Origin: Neobacillus driksii
GTDB lineage: Bacteria; Bacillota; Bacilli; Bacillales; Cytobacillaceae
DNA: 64,000 bases
Assembly (NCBI RefSeq): GCF_013409995.1
Contig: NZ_JACCBX010000013.1
Location: 62,001-126,000, forward strand
Reading direction: 5' to 3'
Each line of letters begins with the position of its first letter. The stretch's first letter is position 1. The notes under the pieces are model-generated. The model was given only the letters and a program-made list of their open reading frames with translations, searched no databases and was not told the origin of the DNA. This document shows positions 41,939 to 50,312 of the stretch, piece by piece. Both the position numbers and the translations under genes were made by a program.

Positions 41939-42769
41939 TTACCTAAATGGATTATAAAAACGATTTCCATCCAAAAAGGTAATGATCATTGAAAAGACAA
42001 ACAAAAGGATAATAAGCATAATGGCTAAATAATCTTCTTTTGTAAAGGGTCTCTCATGGTACCATGATCTTCTCTTTTGACTGCCAAAGCCTCGAAGCTC
42101 TATCGCAGCACTTATTGTTTCAATCCGATTGAGGCTTAAAAAAATTAACGGCATTAAAATGGATGAGGCATAGCGTAATTTTTTGGTCAATTTTTGTTTT
42201 TTTGATAAATCAATCCCTCGCGCCTGTTGAGCTAGCGAGATGTTTTGATAATCCCGCTGAATATCTGGTATATATCGCAGCGCAAGAGCTACTGCATATG
42301 CAATTCGATAGCTTACTCCAATTTTATTAAGAGAAGCTGCAAATTCACTAGGATGTGTCGTAACCATAAACAACAAGGCAAGTGGAATAATGGTCAAATA
42401 TTTAAGCGTTAAATTAAATTGGTAGAATAGCTGCTCAGCGGTTAGAGTATAATGTCCAATAATGTGAAGAATCTCATGCTTCGTATGGTACATTTCAACA
42501 CCCTGCATCGGTTCAAAAAGAAAAATAGCAATATTGTTTATAAACAAAAATAATAAGAATATATAGAATACAAAAGAAATATAACGAAATTCGACCTTCG
42601 ATGAAAGAAAGATCATAATCCCTAAAATAAACATAACAACAAGTATCCTAGTATCATAGGTTATCATCGCTATTAATGACCAAAGAATAAAACCTATCAG
42701 TTTAGCAGCTCCAGTAAGACGATGAATCGGGGATTCTTGATGAATGTAAGAAAGAATTTTATGATTCAT
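41939..42769 (-). CDS. ECF transporter T component (EcfT/YkoC-like)
   Basis: 276 residues, five to six transmembrane helices. The two coupling helices carry the Ala-Arg-Gly type motif: QQARGIDLS and AAIELRGFGS. It transmits ATPase conformational change to the substrate-binding S component. Its start overlaps the ATPase stop by 4 bp. The operon is S component, fused ATPase, T component. Confidence 0.9.
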   Translation of the reverse strand: MNHKILSYIHQESPIHRLTGAAKLIGFILWSLIAMITYDTRILVVMFILGIMIFLSSKVEFRYISFVFYIFLLFLFINNIAIFLFEPMQGVEMYHTKHEILHIIGHYTLTAEQLFYQFNLTLKYLTIIPLALLFMVTTHPSEFAASLNKIGVSYRIAYAVALALRYIPDIQRDYQNISLAQQARGIDLSKKQKLTKKLRYASSILMPLIFLSLNRIETISAAIELRGFGSQKRRSWYHERPFTKEDYLAIMLIILLFVFSMIITFLDGNRFYNPFR

Positions 42770-44472
42770 AGCTGTCGGGTCCTCCGATCAAAATGAATGA
42801 AGCGTTTGACAAAGTCTCGTTGGTCAAAAAAATCTGCTTTATTAGCTAATTGATAGAGGGATGTTTCTTTTAAATTAGCCAGACGGATAACGTCTTCATC
42901 TGCAAGGATGTTGGCAGGTTCGTCTTCTCTTATCTTTTGTCCCTCTGATATTACAATGGCTCTGTTTGTATATTCGAGCATCAAATGCATATCGTGGGTA
43001 ATCATGATAATGGTGATTCCTTGTTGATTTAAGTTCCACAGAAACTCCATAATTTCGTTATAGTGTTTATAGTCCTGACCAGCTGTTGGCTCGTCCAATA
43101 AAATTAATTTCGGTCCTAGCACTAATACGGATGCAATTGTCACTCTCTTTTTCTGCCCGAAACTTAAGGCGGAGATGGGCCAATTTCTTAATTCATAAAG
43201 CCCGCAGATTTTTAAAGCATGAAATACTTTATCTTTTATCTCTTTATCTGCTACTCCACGGAATTTTAATCCTAGTGCTACTTCATCAAATATGAAATTT
43301 TGAGAAATCATTTGATTAGGGTTCTGCAGTACGAAGCCAATATGATCTCCCCGCTCTTTTATGGATTGTTCTATAAGATTTTCACCTTCATATAGAATTT
43401 CCCCTGCTGTAGGAAGATAAAAACCGCATATTAACTTGGCAAGGGTAGATTTTCCGGCTCCATTTTTACCGATTAAAGATAATAATTCTCCTTTGTTAAT
43501 CTTGAATGAAACATCTTTAATAATCTCTTTTGTTTTTGAATACCCGAAATGAATATTTTTTAACTCTAAAAGTACATCATTTTTTTGTTTTTTCTCGGCA
43601 TATCCCACTGACTCATACCATGCATGAAGCTTCGTTTTATTGACTTCAATGTTTAATGTCTTTAAACTTTTAGGCTTCAGCATTGGAGTGATCGTACATC
43701 CTGCATATCTCAAAGCTGTTAAATAGAGCGGTTCACGGATGCCCGTATCAATTAGCAAATTTGAGCTTAATAATTCATTAGGCGTCAAATCCGCTAAGAT
43801 GCAACCCTCATCTATAATTACAATACGATCTACCTCACCATGCAGCACATCTTCTAATCGATGCTCAATAATAATCGTTGTCTTTCCAGTTTGCTTATGA
43901 ATACGGTCGATAAGTTCAATCGCGATTTTCCCAGTTGCAGGGTCCAAATTTGCTAAGGGTTCATCAAATAGAAGAATATTTACATCATCAATCATACTTC
44001 CTGCAAGTGTAACCCTTTGCTTTTGTCCTCCAGAAAGGTCCTGTGGTGTTGATTCCAAATGCTCTTTCATATCCACCAGGTCAGCAACCCTGTTCACTGA
44101 TTCAAATAGCTCTTCTTGTGGAACAAACTGATTCTCAAGTTTAAACGCAATATCCTCTGCTGCGGTTAAACCGATGAATTGGGCATCAGGATCCTGTAAC
44201 ACCGTACCAACCATTGATGATAGCTTAAAAATACTTTCCTTTTTTGTTTCTTTTCCAAAAATCTTTAAACTCCCTGAAATTTCACCGGGATAAAAAAAGG
44301 GAACCAATCCATTTATACAATGTCCTAATGTACTTTTTCCAGACCCTGATGGTCCTATAATTAGAATTTTTTCTCCTTCATAAATAGTCAAATTAATACC
44401 ACTTAGTGTTGGAGAGGACTGTGTCCGGTAGTGGAAACTAAAATTAGTAAATTCAATAACTGGTTTTCTCAT
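42766..44472 (-). CDS. ECF transporter double ATPase (fused EcfA1-EcfA2, YkoD-like)
   Basis: 568 residues from the ATG at 44472, which has AGAAGGAAG upstream; the open frame back to 44538 covers the terminator and is not coding. Two fused ABC domains: Walker A GPSGSGKST and GKNGAGKST, signatures DLSGGQKQRVTLA and LSFGQKKRVTIAS, Walker B ILLFDEPLANLD and LILLDEPTAGQD. The second signature is LSFGQ rather than LSGGQ. Family knowledge: this replaces the separate A and A' subunits of ECF importers. Confidence 0.9.
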   Translation of the reverse strand: MRKPVIEFTNFSFHYRTQSSPTLSGINLTIYEGEKILIIGPSGSGKSTLGHCINGLVPFFYPGEISGSLKIFGKETKKESIFKLSSMVGTVLQDPDAQFIGLTAAEDIAFKLENQFVPQEELFESVNRVADLVDMKEHLESTPQDLSGGQKQRVTLAGSMIDDVNILLFDEPLANLDPATGKIAIELIDRIHKQTGKTTIIIEHRLEDVLHGEVDRIVIIDEGCILADLTPNELLSSNLLIDTGIREPLYLTALRYAGCTITPMLKPKSLKTLNIEVNKTKLHAWYESVGYAEKKQKNDVLLELKNIHFGYSKTKEIIKDVSFKINKGELLSLIGKNGAGKSTLAKLICGFYLPTAGEILYEGENLIEQSIKERGDHIGFVLQNPNQMISQNFIFDEVALGLKFRGVADKEIKDKVFHALKICGLYELRNWPISALSFGQKKRVTIASVLVLGPKLILLDEPTAGQDYKHYNEIMEFLWNLNQQGITIIMITHDMHLMLEYTNRAIVISEGQKIREDEPANILADEDVIRLANLKETSLYQLANKADFFDQRDFVKRFIHFDRRTRQL

Positions 44473-44502
44473 ATTCAACTTCCTTCTGTTTGTTAGACTA
44501 AT

Positions 44503-44535
44503 AAAAAATGCCGATGATGGGAGATCACCGACATT
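44503..44535 (-). terminator. Strong terminator inside the ECF operon
   Basis: A 12-bp stem AATGTCGGTGAT / ATCATCGGCATT with a 5-nt loop and a T run (TTTTTTA) on the minus strand, 7 bp past the S-component stop and before the ATPase start. Confidence 0.88.
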
Positions 44536-44541
44536 CACTTC

Positions 44542-45099
44542 TTACAATTCTCGAGTCAAGCTGCCTTTTTTAGGACGCGTTTTGGCATAAGCTATTGCTA
44601 GCAAGGTTCCTAAAACACCAACGGTTACTATATTAGCCGCACCCGCTACAAGGCCTTGAATGTATACTTTATTGGCTGGTTCTGCATATATGAAGATATC
44701 TAAAGTAGGAGCAATTAAAAACCATGCAATTGAGTTAGTAATAACTTGAATGATATTAAAAGAAATAATAGCTTTTATACCAAATTTCCCATCCCGAAGC
44801 TTGATCCGTGATGCTGCTAATCCTATTAATAATCCTACGACTCCTGAAGCGATAATCCAGCTAAACCAGGGTGCTCCATAAAAAACAGCGTCTTTAATCG
44901 TATGACCAATTAATCCAATCAGCAATCCAGCGACAGGACCGTAAAGTAATGACATTAGGGCTAGGAAAGCATATGATGTTTCTACGTTTGTATTTGGTAT
45001 GCCTGTTGGAATCGAACCAAACCTGCTTAAAATTATAAACACCGCAGCACCAATACCAATTGCGACAACCGTTTTAATCGACAGTACCTTTGAATTCAT
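44542..45099 (-). CDS. ECF transporter S component, UPF0397 family
   Basis: 185 residues with about six transmembrane helices. Signature VVAIGIGAAVFIILSR and SIPTGIPNTNVETSYAFLAL near the N-terminus, GLIGHTIKDAVFYGAPWFSW in the middle. Family knowledge: UPF0397 proteins are S components found with YkoD/YkoC-type modules; the ligand is debated and automatic annotation often says riboflavin without evidence. No riboswitch is recognisable upstream, so the substrate is open. The start follows a GGGGGG run. Confidence 0.85.
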   Translation of the reverse strand: MNSKVLSIKTVVAIGIGAAVFIILSRFGSIPTGIPNTNVETSYAFLALMSLLYGPVAGLLIGLIGHTIKDAVFYGAPWFSWIIASGVVGLLIGLAASRIKLRDGKFGIKAIISFNIIQVITNSIAWFLIAPTLDIFIYAEPANKVYIQGLVAGAANIVTVGVLGTLLAIAYAKTRPKKGSLTREL

Positions 45100-45237
45100 G
45101 GTAACCCCCCTTTTTTTTTGGTAAAATCTAGATTAAATTTTATTTATATTCAGTATATTTTAGAGTCAAATAAATTATTATCGCAATTTTATACCCATAC
45201 CCAATTCTTTTTTATCTAAATCTATGAATATATAACG

Positions 45238-45345
45238 TTAAAGTAATGTATGGTGCATACCTTGTTCAACCATACCGTCCTCCGTTAATACGATAGCAAT
45301 TTTTTCTAAAAAAGCAGGAGGAGAATTGTCGAACATTAGCAGCAT
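45238..45345 (-). CDS. Possible small protein or coding remnant (35 residues)
   Basis: The frame starting at 45345 or 45336 ends at 45238. It encodes SPPAFLEKIAIVLTEDG and a tail MVEQGMHHTLL, with normal codon use, but no ribosome binding site precedes the candidate starts. It lies between the DUF1002 terminator and the ECF operon. I do not recognise it. Confidence 0.25.
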   Translation of the reverse strand: MLLMFDNSPPAFLEKIAIVLTEDGMVEQGMHHTLL

Positions 45346-45371
45346 TAGACAGGAATTTGTCCCTCTATTCA

Positions 45372-45406
45372 ACAAAAACAACCCCTTCTCAATTGAGCGG
45401 GGGTTT
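45372..45406 (-). terminator. Terminator of the DUF1002 gene
   Basis: AACCCC / GGGGTT plus CTCAATTGAG self-complementary core, followed on the minus strand by TTTTTG. Confidence 0.85.
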
Positions 45407-45446
45407 ATTTTTCATTTTGAATTTTTGTAAGATTAACCTTTGTTCA

Positions 45447-46316
45447 TTAAGCAGTGAGAGCACGAATCGCTTCGAGTGAGCGATTTAAGAAATCTTGCAA
45501 CTTTTGTAAAAATACCTGCCCTTCTTCAGATTCCAATAATGTCGAAACTTTTTCTGCGGTTACACTTAACTGTTCTTTTACTTGATTCCAATCAATATCC
45601 ATCGCCTTCAGTTGGTTGAAGAAGTCTACTAACATATCTAACTCTGCATCTGTTAATGTAATCCCCAGCTCTGCGGCCACTTGTTCAATTAACGCACGCA
45701 AGTCAGCTTCTGTTTTCGGTTTATTCTTGACGATTTCATCCTTGACTTTTCCCATGAGAGCAGCAGCATTGTCGGCTCCAATCGAGTCACCAAGCTGTGC
45801 CGTTTTCACCATTTCTTCATTTGCCATTTTTTTGATTTCTTCCGGAATTTCTTTATTCGTTGTCGCCTCATAAGCTTTCATAATGCCTGTCAAAGCAGCT
45901 GTACCTGATACTTCAAACGGAGCAGAAATCTGTATGGTTGCATCCTTTATACCGGCTGTAGTCAAGGCATTGATATACATTTCATCCGTAACCCATGTAA
46001 TATGGTTTGTCTGAACCTCTAAACCAGAATCCTTCGCACCCATCGTAATTCTCGCTGATGAAATCGCACGGGAACCAATTTGCGACTTAGGAATAAACTC
46101 CCCTAAATAATCATGCTCTTCTTTATTGGACACCGTAATCATTTGTGCGTTTTCCGGTACCTCTAACTCTGCTAACATATCTTTTTCTTGCTGTTCCGTT
46201 AGGTTTTCTCCTAATGAAACGATAACATCTCCTTCTACTGCATCAGCAAAGCTGATAGAAGGAATAGAGATAAGCATTGTTATTATAAGCAACATTGCAA
46301 GTATTTTTCGTTTCAT
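45447..46316 (-). CDS. Secreted DUF1002 protein (YpuA-like)
   Basis: 289 residues from the ATG at 46316, which follows AGGAGG; an upstream GTG-type start at 46346 gives a non-signal extension. A signal peptide (about 1-25, LLIITMLISIPSISFA) precedes a mature all-secreted domain with VIVSLGENLTEQQEKDML, the conserved ITMGAKDSGLEVQ-like segment and a C-terminal helical half (Ala, Glu, Lys-rich). Family knowledge: DUF1002 occurs in Bacilli and Clostridia; its role is unknown. Monocistronic. Confidence 0.88.
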   Translation of the reverse strand: MKRKILAMLLIITMLISIPSISFADAVEGDVIVSLGENLTEQQEKDMLAELEVPENAQMITVSNKEEHDYLGEFIPKSQIGSRAISSARITMGAKDSGLEVQTNHITWVTDEMYINALTTAGIKDATIQISAPFEVSGTAALTGIMKAYEATTNKEIPEEIKKMANEEMVKTAQLGDSIGADNAAALMGKVKDEIVKNKPKTEADLRALIEQVAAELGITLTDAELDMLVDFFNQLKAMDIDWNQVKEQLSVTAEKVSTLLESEEGQVFLQKLQDFLNRSLEAIRALTA

Positions 46317-46667
46317 AAAAGGACCTCCTAATATACATGTAACCATTCTAAAAAAAATGGTTCATGTTTAGCCAATAGATCAAATTGACTTTGCATTATC
46401 TTAACATAGAGGTTTGGGATTTCATTATAAGAATGGATAACATTTATGCTATTTCTATTAAGATTCTTTCAAGCTAGATAATAATGTTACAGCCTTTAGT
46501 TAAACCACAAATTAGTTTAATAAATATAACTAGTAGATTACATCCAACAAGAACGTTAGTTCGATAAAAACACGACTATAGTAACTGGTTAATTATATTC
46601 TGAATTGTTAAACTATTATCAACTCCCTAGAATACACAGAAAACTAATTCTGTCAGGAGGGAAACAA
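46317..46667. other. Divergent intergenic region, nothing specific seen
   Basis: AT-rich DNA between the DUF1002 gene and the intracellular protease gene. It must hold two promoters. No clear operator or hairpin found. Confidence 0.35.
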
Positions 46668-47630
46668 ATGAAGCAAAGATTACATTTAATTCCGTATCAA
46701 GTGAATGCAGTGGTTGAAACGGTGTCTGAGGTGCCAAAAGGTATTGAACTTATTTCGGCTCCAAAACTTTGGGAGAAATCGAAGGGTAAGGGAATCACGG
46801 TTGCGATATTGGACACAGGCTGCGATTTTACCCATCCTGATTTAAGTGAGAGGATTATCGGTGGACGGAATTTCACGGATGATGATAATGGAAATCCTGA
46901 TGTATACACTGACTATAATGGTCACGGAACTCATGTGGCTGGCACGATAGCTGCCACCCAAAACAATAACGGAGTAATTGGTGTTGCACCAGAAGCAAGT
47001 TTATTGATTTTAAAGGTGCTTGATAAAAATGGATCAGGACAATACGACTGGATTATAAATGGAATTAACTATGCAGTTGAACAAAAGGTGGATATCATCT
47101 CCATGAGCCTCGGCGGTTCTGAGGATGTACCTGAGTTGCATCACGCGATTCAAAACGCCGTTGATAATCAAATTCTGGTCGTTTGTGCTGCTGGTAATGA
47201 AGGAGATGGACAGGATTCTTCAGATGAATTTTCCTTTCCTGGCAGCTATAATGAAGTCATCAGTGTCGGAGCGATTAATCTAGAGCGCCATTCTTCTGAA
47301 TTTTCAAATTCGAATAATGAAGTCGACTTAGTAGCTCCGGGCGAGGAAATCCTTTCAACGTATTTAAACGGATCTTATGCAAAACTAACTGGTACTTCGA
47401 TGGCAACACCGCATATATCCGGTGCACTTGCGCTCATAAAAGATATTGCCAACAAAAACTTTGAACGAAATCTGACAGAGCCTGAGCTATATGCACAATT
47501 AATAAAGAGAACGGTTACTCTAGGAAACTCGCCAAAACTCGAAGGCAACGGATTGCTGTTCTTAACTATAGATGACTACTTATCGGATGTGCTCAACGAT
47601 AAATTATCAGGCCAAGTGCTTAAAATATAA
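46668..47630 (+). CDS. Intracellular subtilisin-like serine protease
   Basis: 320 residues from the ATG at 46668, 6 bp after TCAGGAGGG; a start at 46605 has no site. There is no signal peptide. The short N-terminal propeptide contains the LIPYQV motif typical of Bacillus intracellular subtilisins (IspA). Catalytic triad: Asp in VAILDTGCD, His in NGHGTHVAGT, Ser in TGTSMATPH, with the oxyanion Asn in CAAGNEG. Family knowledge: the LIPY segment blocks the active site until processed; the enzyme handles cytoplasmic protein turnover in stationary phase. Full length for the family. Confidence 0.92.
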   Translation: MKQRLHLIPYQVNAVVETVSEVPKGIELISAPKLWEKSKGKGITVAILDTGCDFTHPDLSERIIGGRNFTDDDNGNPDVYTDYNGHGTHVAGTIAATQNNNGVIGVAPEASLLILKVLDKNGSGQYDWIINGINYAVEQKVDIISMSLGGSEDVPELHHAIQNAVDNQILVVCAAGNEGDGQDSSDEFSFPGSYNEVISVGAINLERHSSEFSNSNNEVDLVAPGEEILSTYLNGSYAKLTGTSMATPHISGALALIKDIANKNFERNLTEPELYAQLIKRTVTLGNSPKLEGNGLLFLTIDDYLSDVLNDKLSGQVLKI

Positions 47631-47667
47631 CATAATAGGACATCCAAGAATTATAGATTGAAAGAAG

Positions 47668-47697
47668 GGCAGCCATTCGGCTGCCTTTTGTATTTTT
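47668..47697 (+). terminator. Terminator of the intracellular protease gene
   Basis: GGCAGCC / GGCTGCC stem, 4-nt loop, then TTTTGTATTTTT. Confidence 0.9.
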
Positions 47698-47802
47698 ATA
47701 TTTTGTCAGCATTGTGCTCATAATAGGTATAATTAATTATTTTAATTTTCTAAATTATAAAATAAAATATCGGTATAATATGGAAAAAAGGTGGCGATAA
47801 AA

Positions 47803-49878
47803 TTGAAAGCGCTTAAATCAATTGTTATCTGGGGATTAATTGCAGCCCTTGGAGCAGCAGGTTTTGCAGTAATGGCCTTAAATAGCGGCGAGAGCATTAA
47901 TGCAATTTGGCTTTTAACAGCAGCTATTTGTGTTTATGCAATTTCCTACCGTTTTTACAGCAGGTTTATTGCGAATAAGGTGTTCCAGCTTGATGACAAA
48001 CGTAAAACACCTGCAGAAATACATAACGACGGCAAAGACTATGTTCCGACAAATAAATGGGTGCTATTTGGACATCACTTTGCTGCCATTGCCGGTGCTG
48101 GACCATTAGTGGGTCCAATTCTTGCAGCGCAAATGGGCTATTTACCTGGAACACTGTGGATTGTAGTCGGAGTTGTTTTAGCTGGGGCTGTTCAGGATTT
48201 TATTATTCTTTTTGGCTCTATGCGCCGAAATGGTAAGTCACTCGGTGAAATGATTAAGGACGAAATGGGACGTGTAACAGGTCTTATTTCAATGATTGGC
48301 ATTTTAGGAATTATGGTTATTTTATTAGCTGTTTTAGCATTGGTAGTTGTGAAAGCATTAGTAGGAAGTCCGTGGGGAATGTTTACAATCGCAGCTACCA
48401 TTCCAATTGCGATATTTATGGGAATTTACATGCGTTATATTCGTCCAGGGCGTGTTGGAGAAGCTTCCCTCATAGGAATTGTATTATTACTTCTTTCACT
48501 AATCTTCGGACAAACAGTTGCGGAAAATCCAACGTTAGCAGCGATGTTTACCTTTAAAGGTGAAACGATAGCTATCATGATGATTATTTATGGCTTTGTT
48601 GCATCTGTCTTACCTGTTTGGCTTCTTCTTGCACCACGTGATTATTTGAGTACGTTTTTAAAGGTAGGGACTATCTTTGGACTAGCAATAGGAATCATTA
48701 TTGTTGCACCGAATCTTGAAATGCCTGGTGTTACAAAATTCATTGATGGTACTGGCCCAGTCTTTGCAGGAAATCTCTTCCCATTCTTATTTATTACAAT
48801 TGCCTGTGGATCTGTTTCGGGGTTCCATGCTTTGGTTTCCTCGGGTACAACACCTAAAATGATTGAACGTGAGTCACACGCCCGTCCAATCGGTTACGGA
48901 GCAATGCTTACAGAATCTTTTGTTGCTGTCATGGCAATGATTGCTGCCTGTGTATTGACACCTGGTATTTATTTCGCCATTAACAGTCCACCTGCCATAA
49001 TTGGTACGGATGTTGTCCAAGCTGCCACTACGGTTTCCAGCTGGGGCTTTACTATAACTCCTGATGATTTAAAAACACTCGCAACCGACGTTGGGGAGCA
49101 AACGATTCTTTCAAGAACTGGCGGTGCACCCACGCTTGCAATTGGTATGGCTGTCATATTTTCAAATGTTATTGGCGGAAAGGCGCTAATGGCATTTTGG
49201 TACCATTTCGCAATCCTATTTGAGGCACTGTTCATTTTAACTACGATTGATGCAGGAACACGTGTGGGACGATTTATGATTCAAGATATTATCGGTACTG
49301 CTTATAAGCCGTTTGCTAGAACGGATGCGTTAATTCCAAATATTATTGCAACGGCTTTATGTGTATTGTTTTGGGGTTACTTTTTATATCAAGGTGTAAT
49401 TGACCCGCTTGGAGGAATAAATACTCTATGGCCGCTGTTCGGTATTGCAAACCAAATGTTGGCTGCTATCGCCCTACTGCTCGGTACAACGATTCTCTAT
49501 AAAATGGGAAAAAAAGCATATGTTTGGGTAACACTTCTTCCGACAACATGGCTGCTCATTGTTACTTTAACTGCAGGCTGGCAAAAATTATTTCATGAAA
49601 ATCCAAAAATCAGTTTCCTTGCCCATGCTAAGATTTTTAAAGAGGCATATAACAATGGAAAAGTACTAGCACCTGCAACATCACCGGCACAAATGCAACA
49701 AGTTCTTATAAATGATTATGTTGATGCCACGCTATGTGCTATTTTTATGGCGGTTGTTATTGTAGTATTAATTTCTGCGATGAAGATTTGGTTTAAAATT
49801 ATTAAGAACCACAAATTACCATTGCATGAGACACCACCAGTGCCTCGTGACGGAGGAGATTTGAAAAATTATGCTTAA
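47803..49878 (+). CDS. cstA: CstA, carbon starvation protein / pyruvate or peptide transporter
   Basis: 691 residues from a TTG at 47803, 9 bp after AAAGGTGG (a GTG at 47791 lies within that site). About 16-18 transmembrane helices. Family signatures HHFAAIAGAGPLVGPILAAQ near residue 90 and FHALVSSGTTPKMIERES in the middle, TTIDAGTRVGRFMIQD further on. Family knowledge: CstA transports pyruvate (and possibly peptides) in carbon limitation; E. coli BtsT and CstA are homologues. An overlapping small YbdD-family gene follows, the usual partner. Confidence 0.92.
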   Translation: MKALKSIVIWGLIAALGAAGFAVMALNSGESINAIWLLTAAICVYAISYRFYSRFIANKVFQLDDKRKTPAEIHNDGKDYVPTNKWVLFGHHFAAIAGAGPLVGPILAAQMGYLPGTLWIVVGVVLAGAVQDFIILFGSMRRNGKSLGEMIKDEMGRVTGLISMIGILGIMVILLAVLALVVVKALVGSPWGMFTIAATIPIAIFMGIYMRYIRPGRVGEASLIGIVLLLLSLIFGQTVAENPTLAAMFTFKGETIAIMMIIYGFVASVLPVWLLLAPRDYLSTFLKVGTIFGLAIGIIIVAPNLEMPGVTKFIDGTGPVFAGNLFPFLFITIACGSVSGFHALVSSGTTPKMIERESHARPIGYGAMLTESFVAVMAMIAACVLTPGIYFAINSPPAIIGTDVVQAATTVSSWGFTITPDDLKTLATDVGEQTILSRTGGAPTLAIGMAVIFSNVIGGKALMAFWYHFAILFEALFILTTIDAGTRVGRFMIQDIIGTAYKPFARTDALIPNIIATALCVLFWGYFLYQGVIDPLGGINTLWPLFGIANQMLAAIALLLGTTILYKMGKKAYVWVTLLPTTWLLIVTLTAGWQKLFHENPKISFLAHAKIFKEAYNNGKVLAPATSPAQMQQVLINDYVDATLCAIFMAVVIVVLISAMKIWFKIIKNHKLPLHETPPVPRDGGDLKNYA

Positions 49879-50074
49879 TAAATTAAGAGAAATCCTTTCA
49901 TACAGAAAGCAATTCCTCAGTCTTCTTGTCGGCGTTCCTAGCTATGAAACATACGTCGAGCATATGAAAAAGCACCATCCAAACGATTCTGTGAAATCTA
50001 GAAAAGAATTTTTCTGTGAAGCACAGGAAGCCCGATACAACGCCAAAGGCGGTAAAGTCTCAAGATGCTGTTAA
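49871..50074 (+). CDS. YbdD/YjiX family small CstA partner
   Basis: 67 residues, overlapping the cstA 3' end by 8 bp. GVPSYETYVEHMKKHHP is the family signature, and the C-terminal part has EFFCEAQEARYNAKGG and a CC end. In other bacteria this family is encoded with CstA or BtsT and is needed for pyruvate uptake. No membrane segment. Confidence 0.9.
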   Translation: MLNKLREILSYRKQFLSLLVGVPSYETYVEHMKKHHPNDSVKSRKEFFCEAQEARYNAKGGKVSRCC

Positions 50075-50114
50075 CGAAAAAAGGACAAAGAAAGTAAAAT
50101 AACAGATCCATTGA

Positions 50115-50146
50115 AAAAAGAAGTGCAGGAATCGCACTTCTTTTTT
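50115..50146 (+). terminator. Terminator of the cstA operon
   Basis: AAAAAGAAGTGC / GCACTTCTTTTT stem with a short loop, then TTTTCTCT. Confidence 0.9.
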
Positions 50147-50211
50147 CTCTTACCTGCTTCTATTTTTTTTTAGATTATTTAAGCAACGACCAGTGTATAT
50201 GGATAATTTCG

Positions 50212-50230
50212 TCACACCCGCATGGTGTGA
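50212..50230. repeat. Inverted repeat TCACACC-N5-GGTGTGA
   Basis: A perfect 7-bp dyad in the convergent region between the cstA operon and the amylopullulanase gene. No adjacent T run, so not a normal terminator; role unknown. Confidence 0.35.
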
Positions 50231-50312
50231 GTCCCTAAAAATCAAGAGGGTGCTTTTTTCTACTGTCTACTTTACATGCGTATATCCATAATTCTTGGAA
50301 GAGAGACTCTTT

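Noticed and set aside
45100..45237. A riboswitch (FMN, TPP or other vitamin type) upstream of the ECF S component
   Set aside because: I looked for the conserved cores of common vitamin riboswitches and saw none; the region is simply AT-rich.
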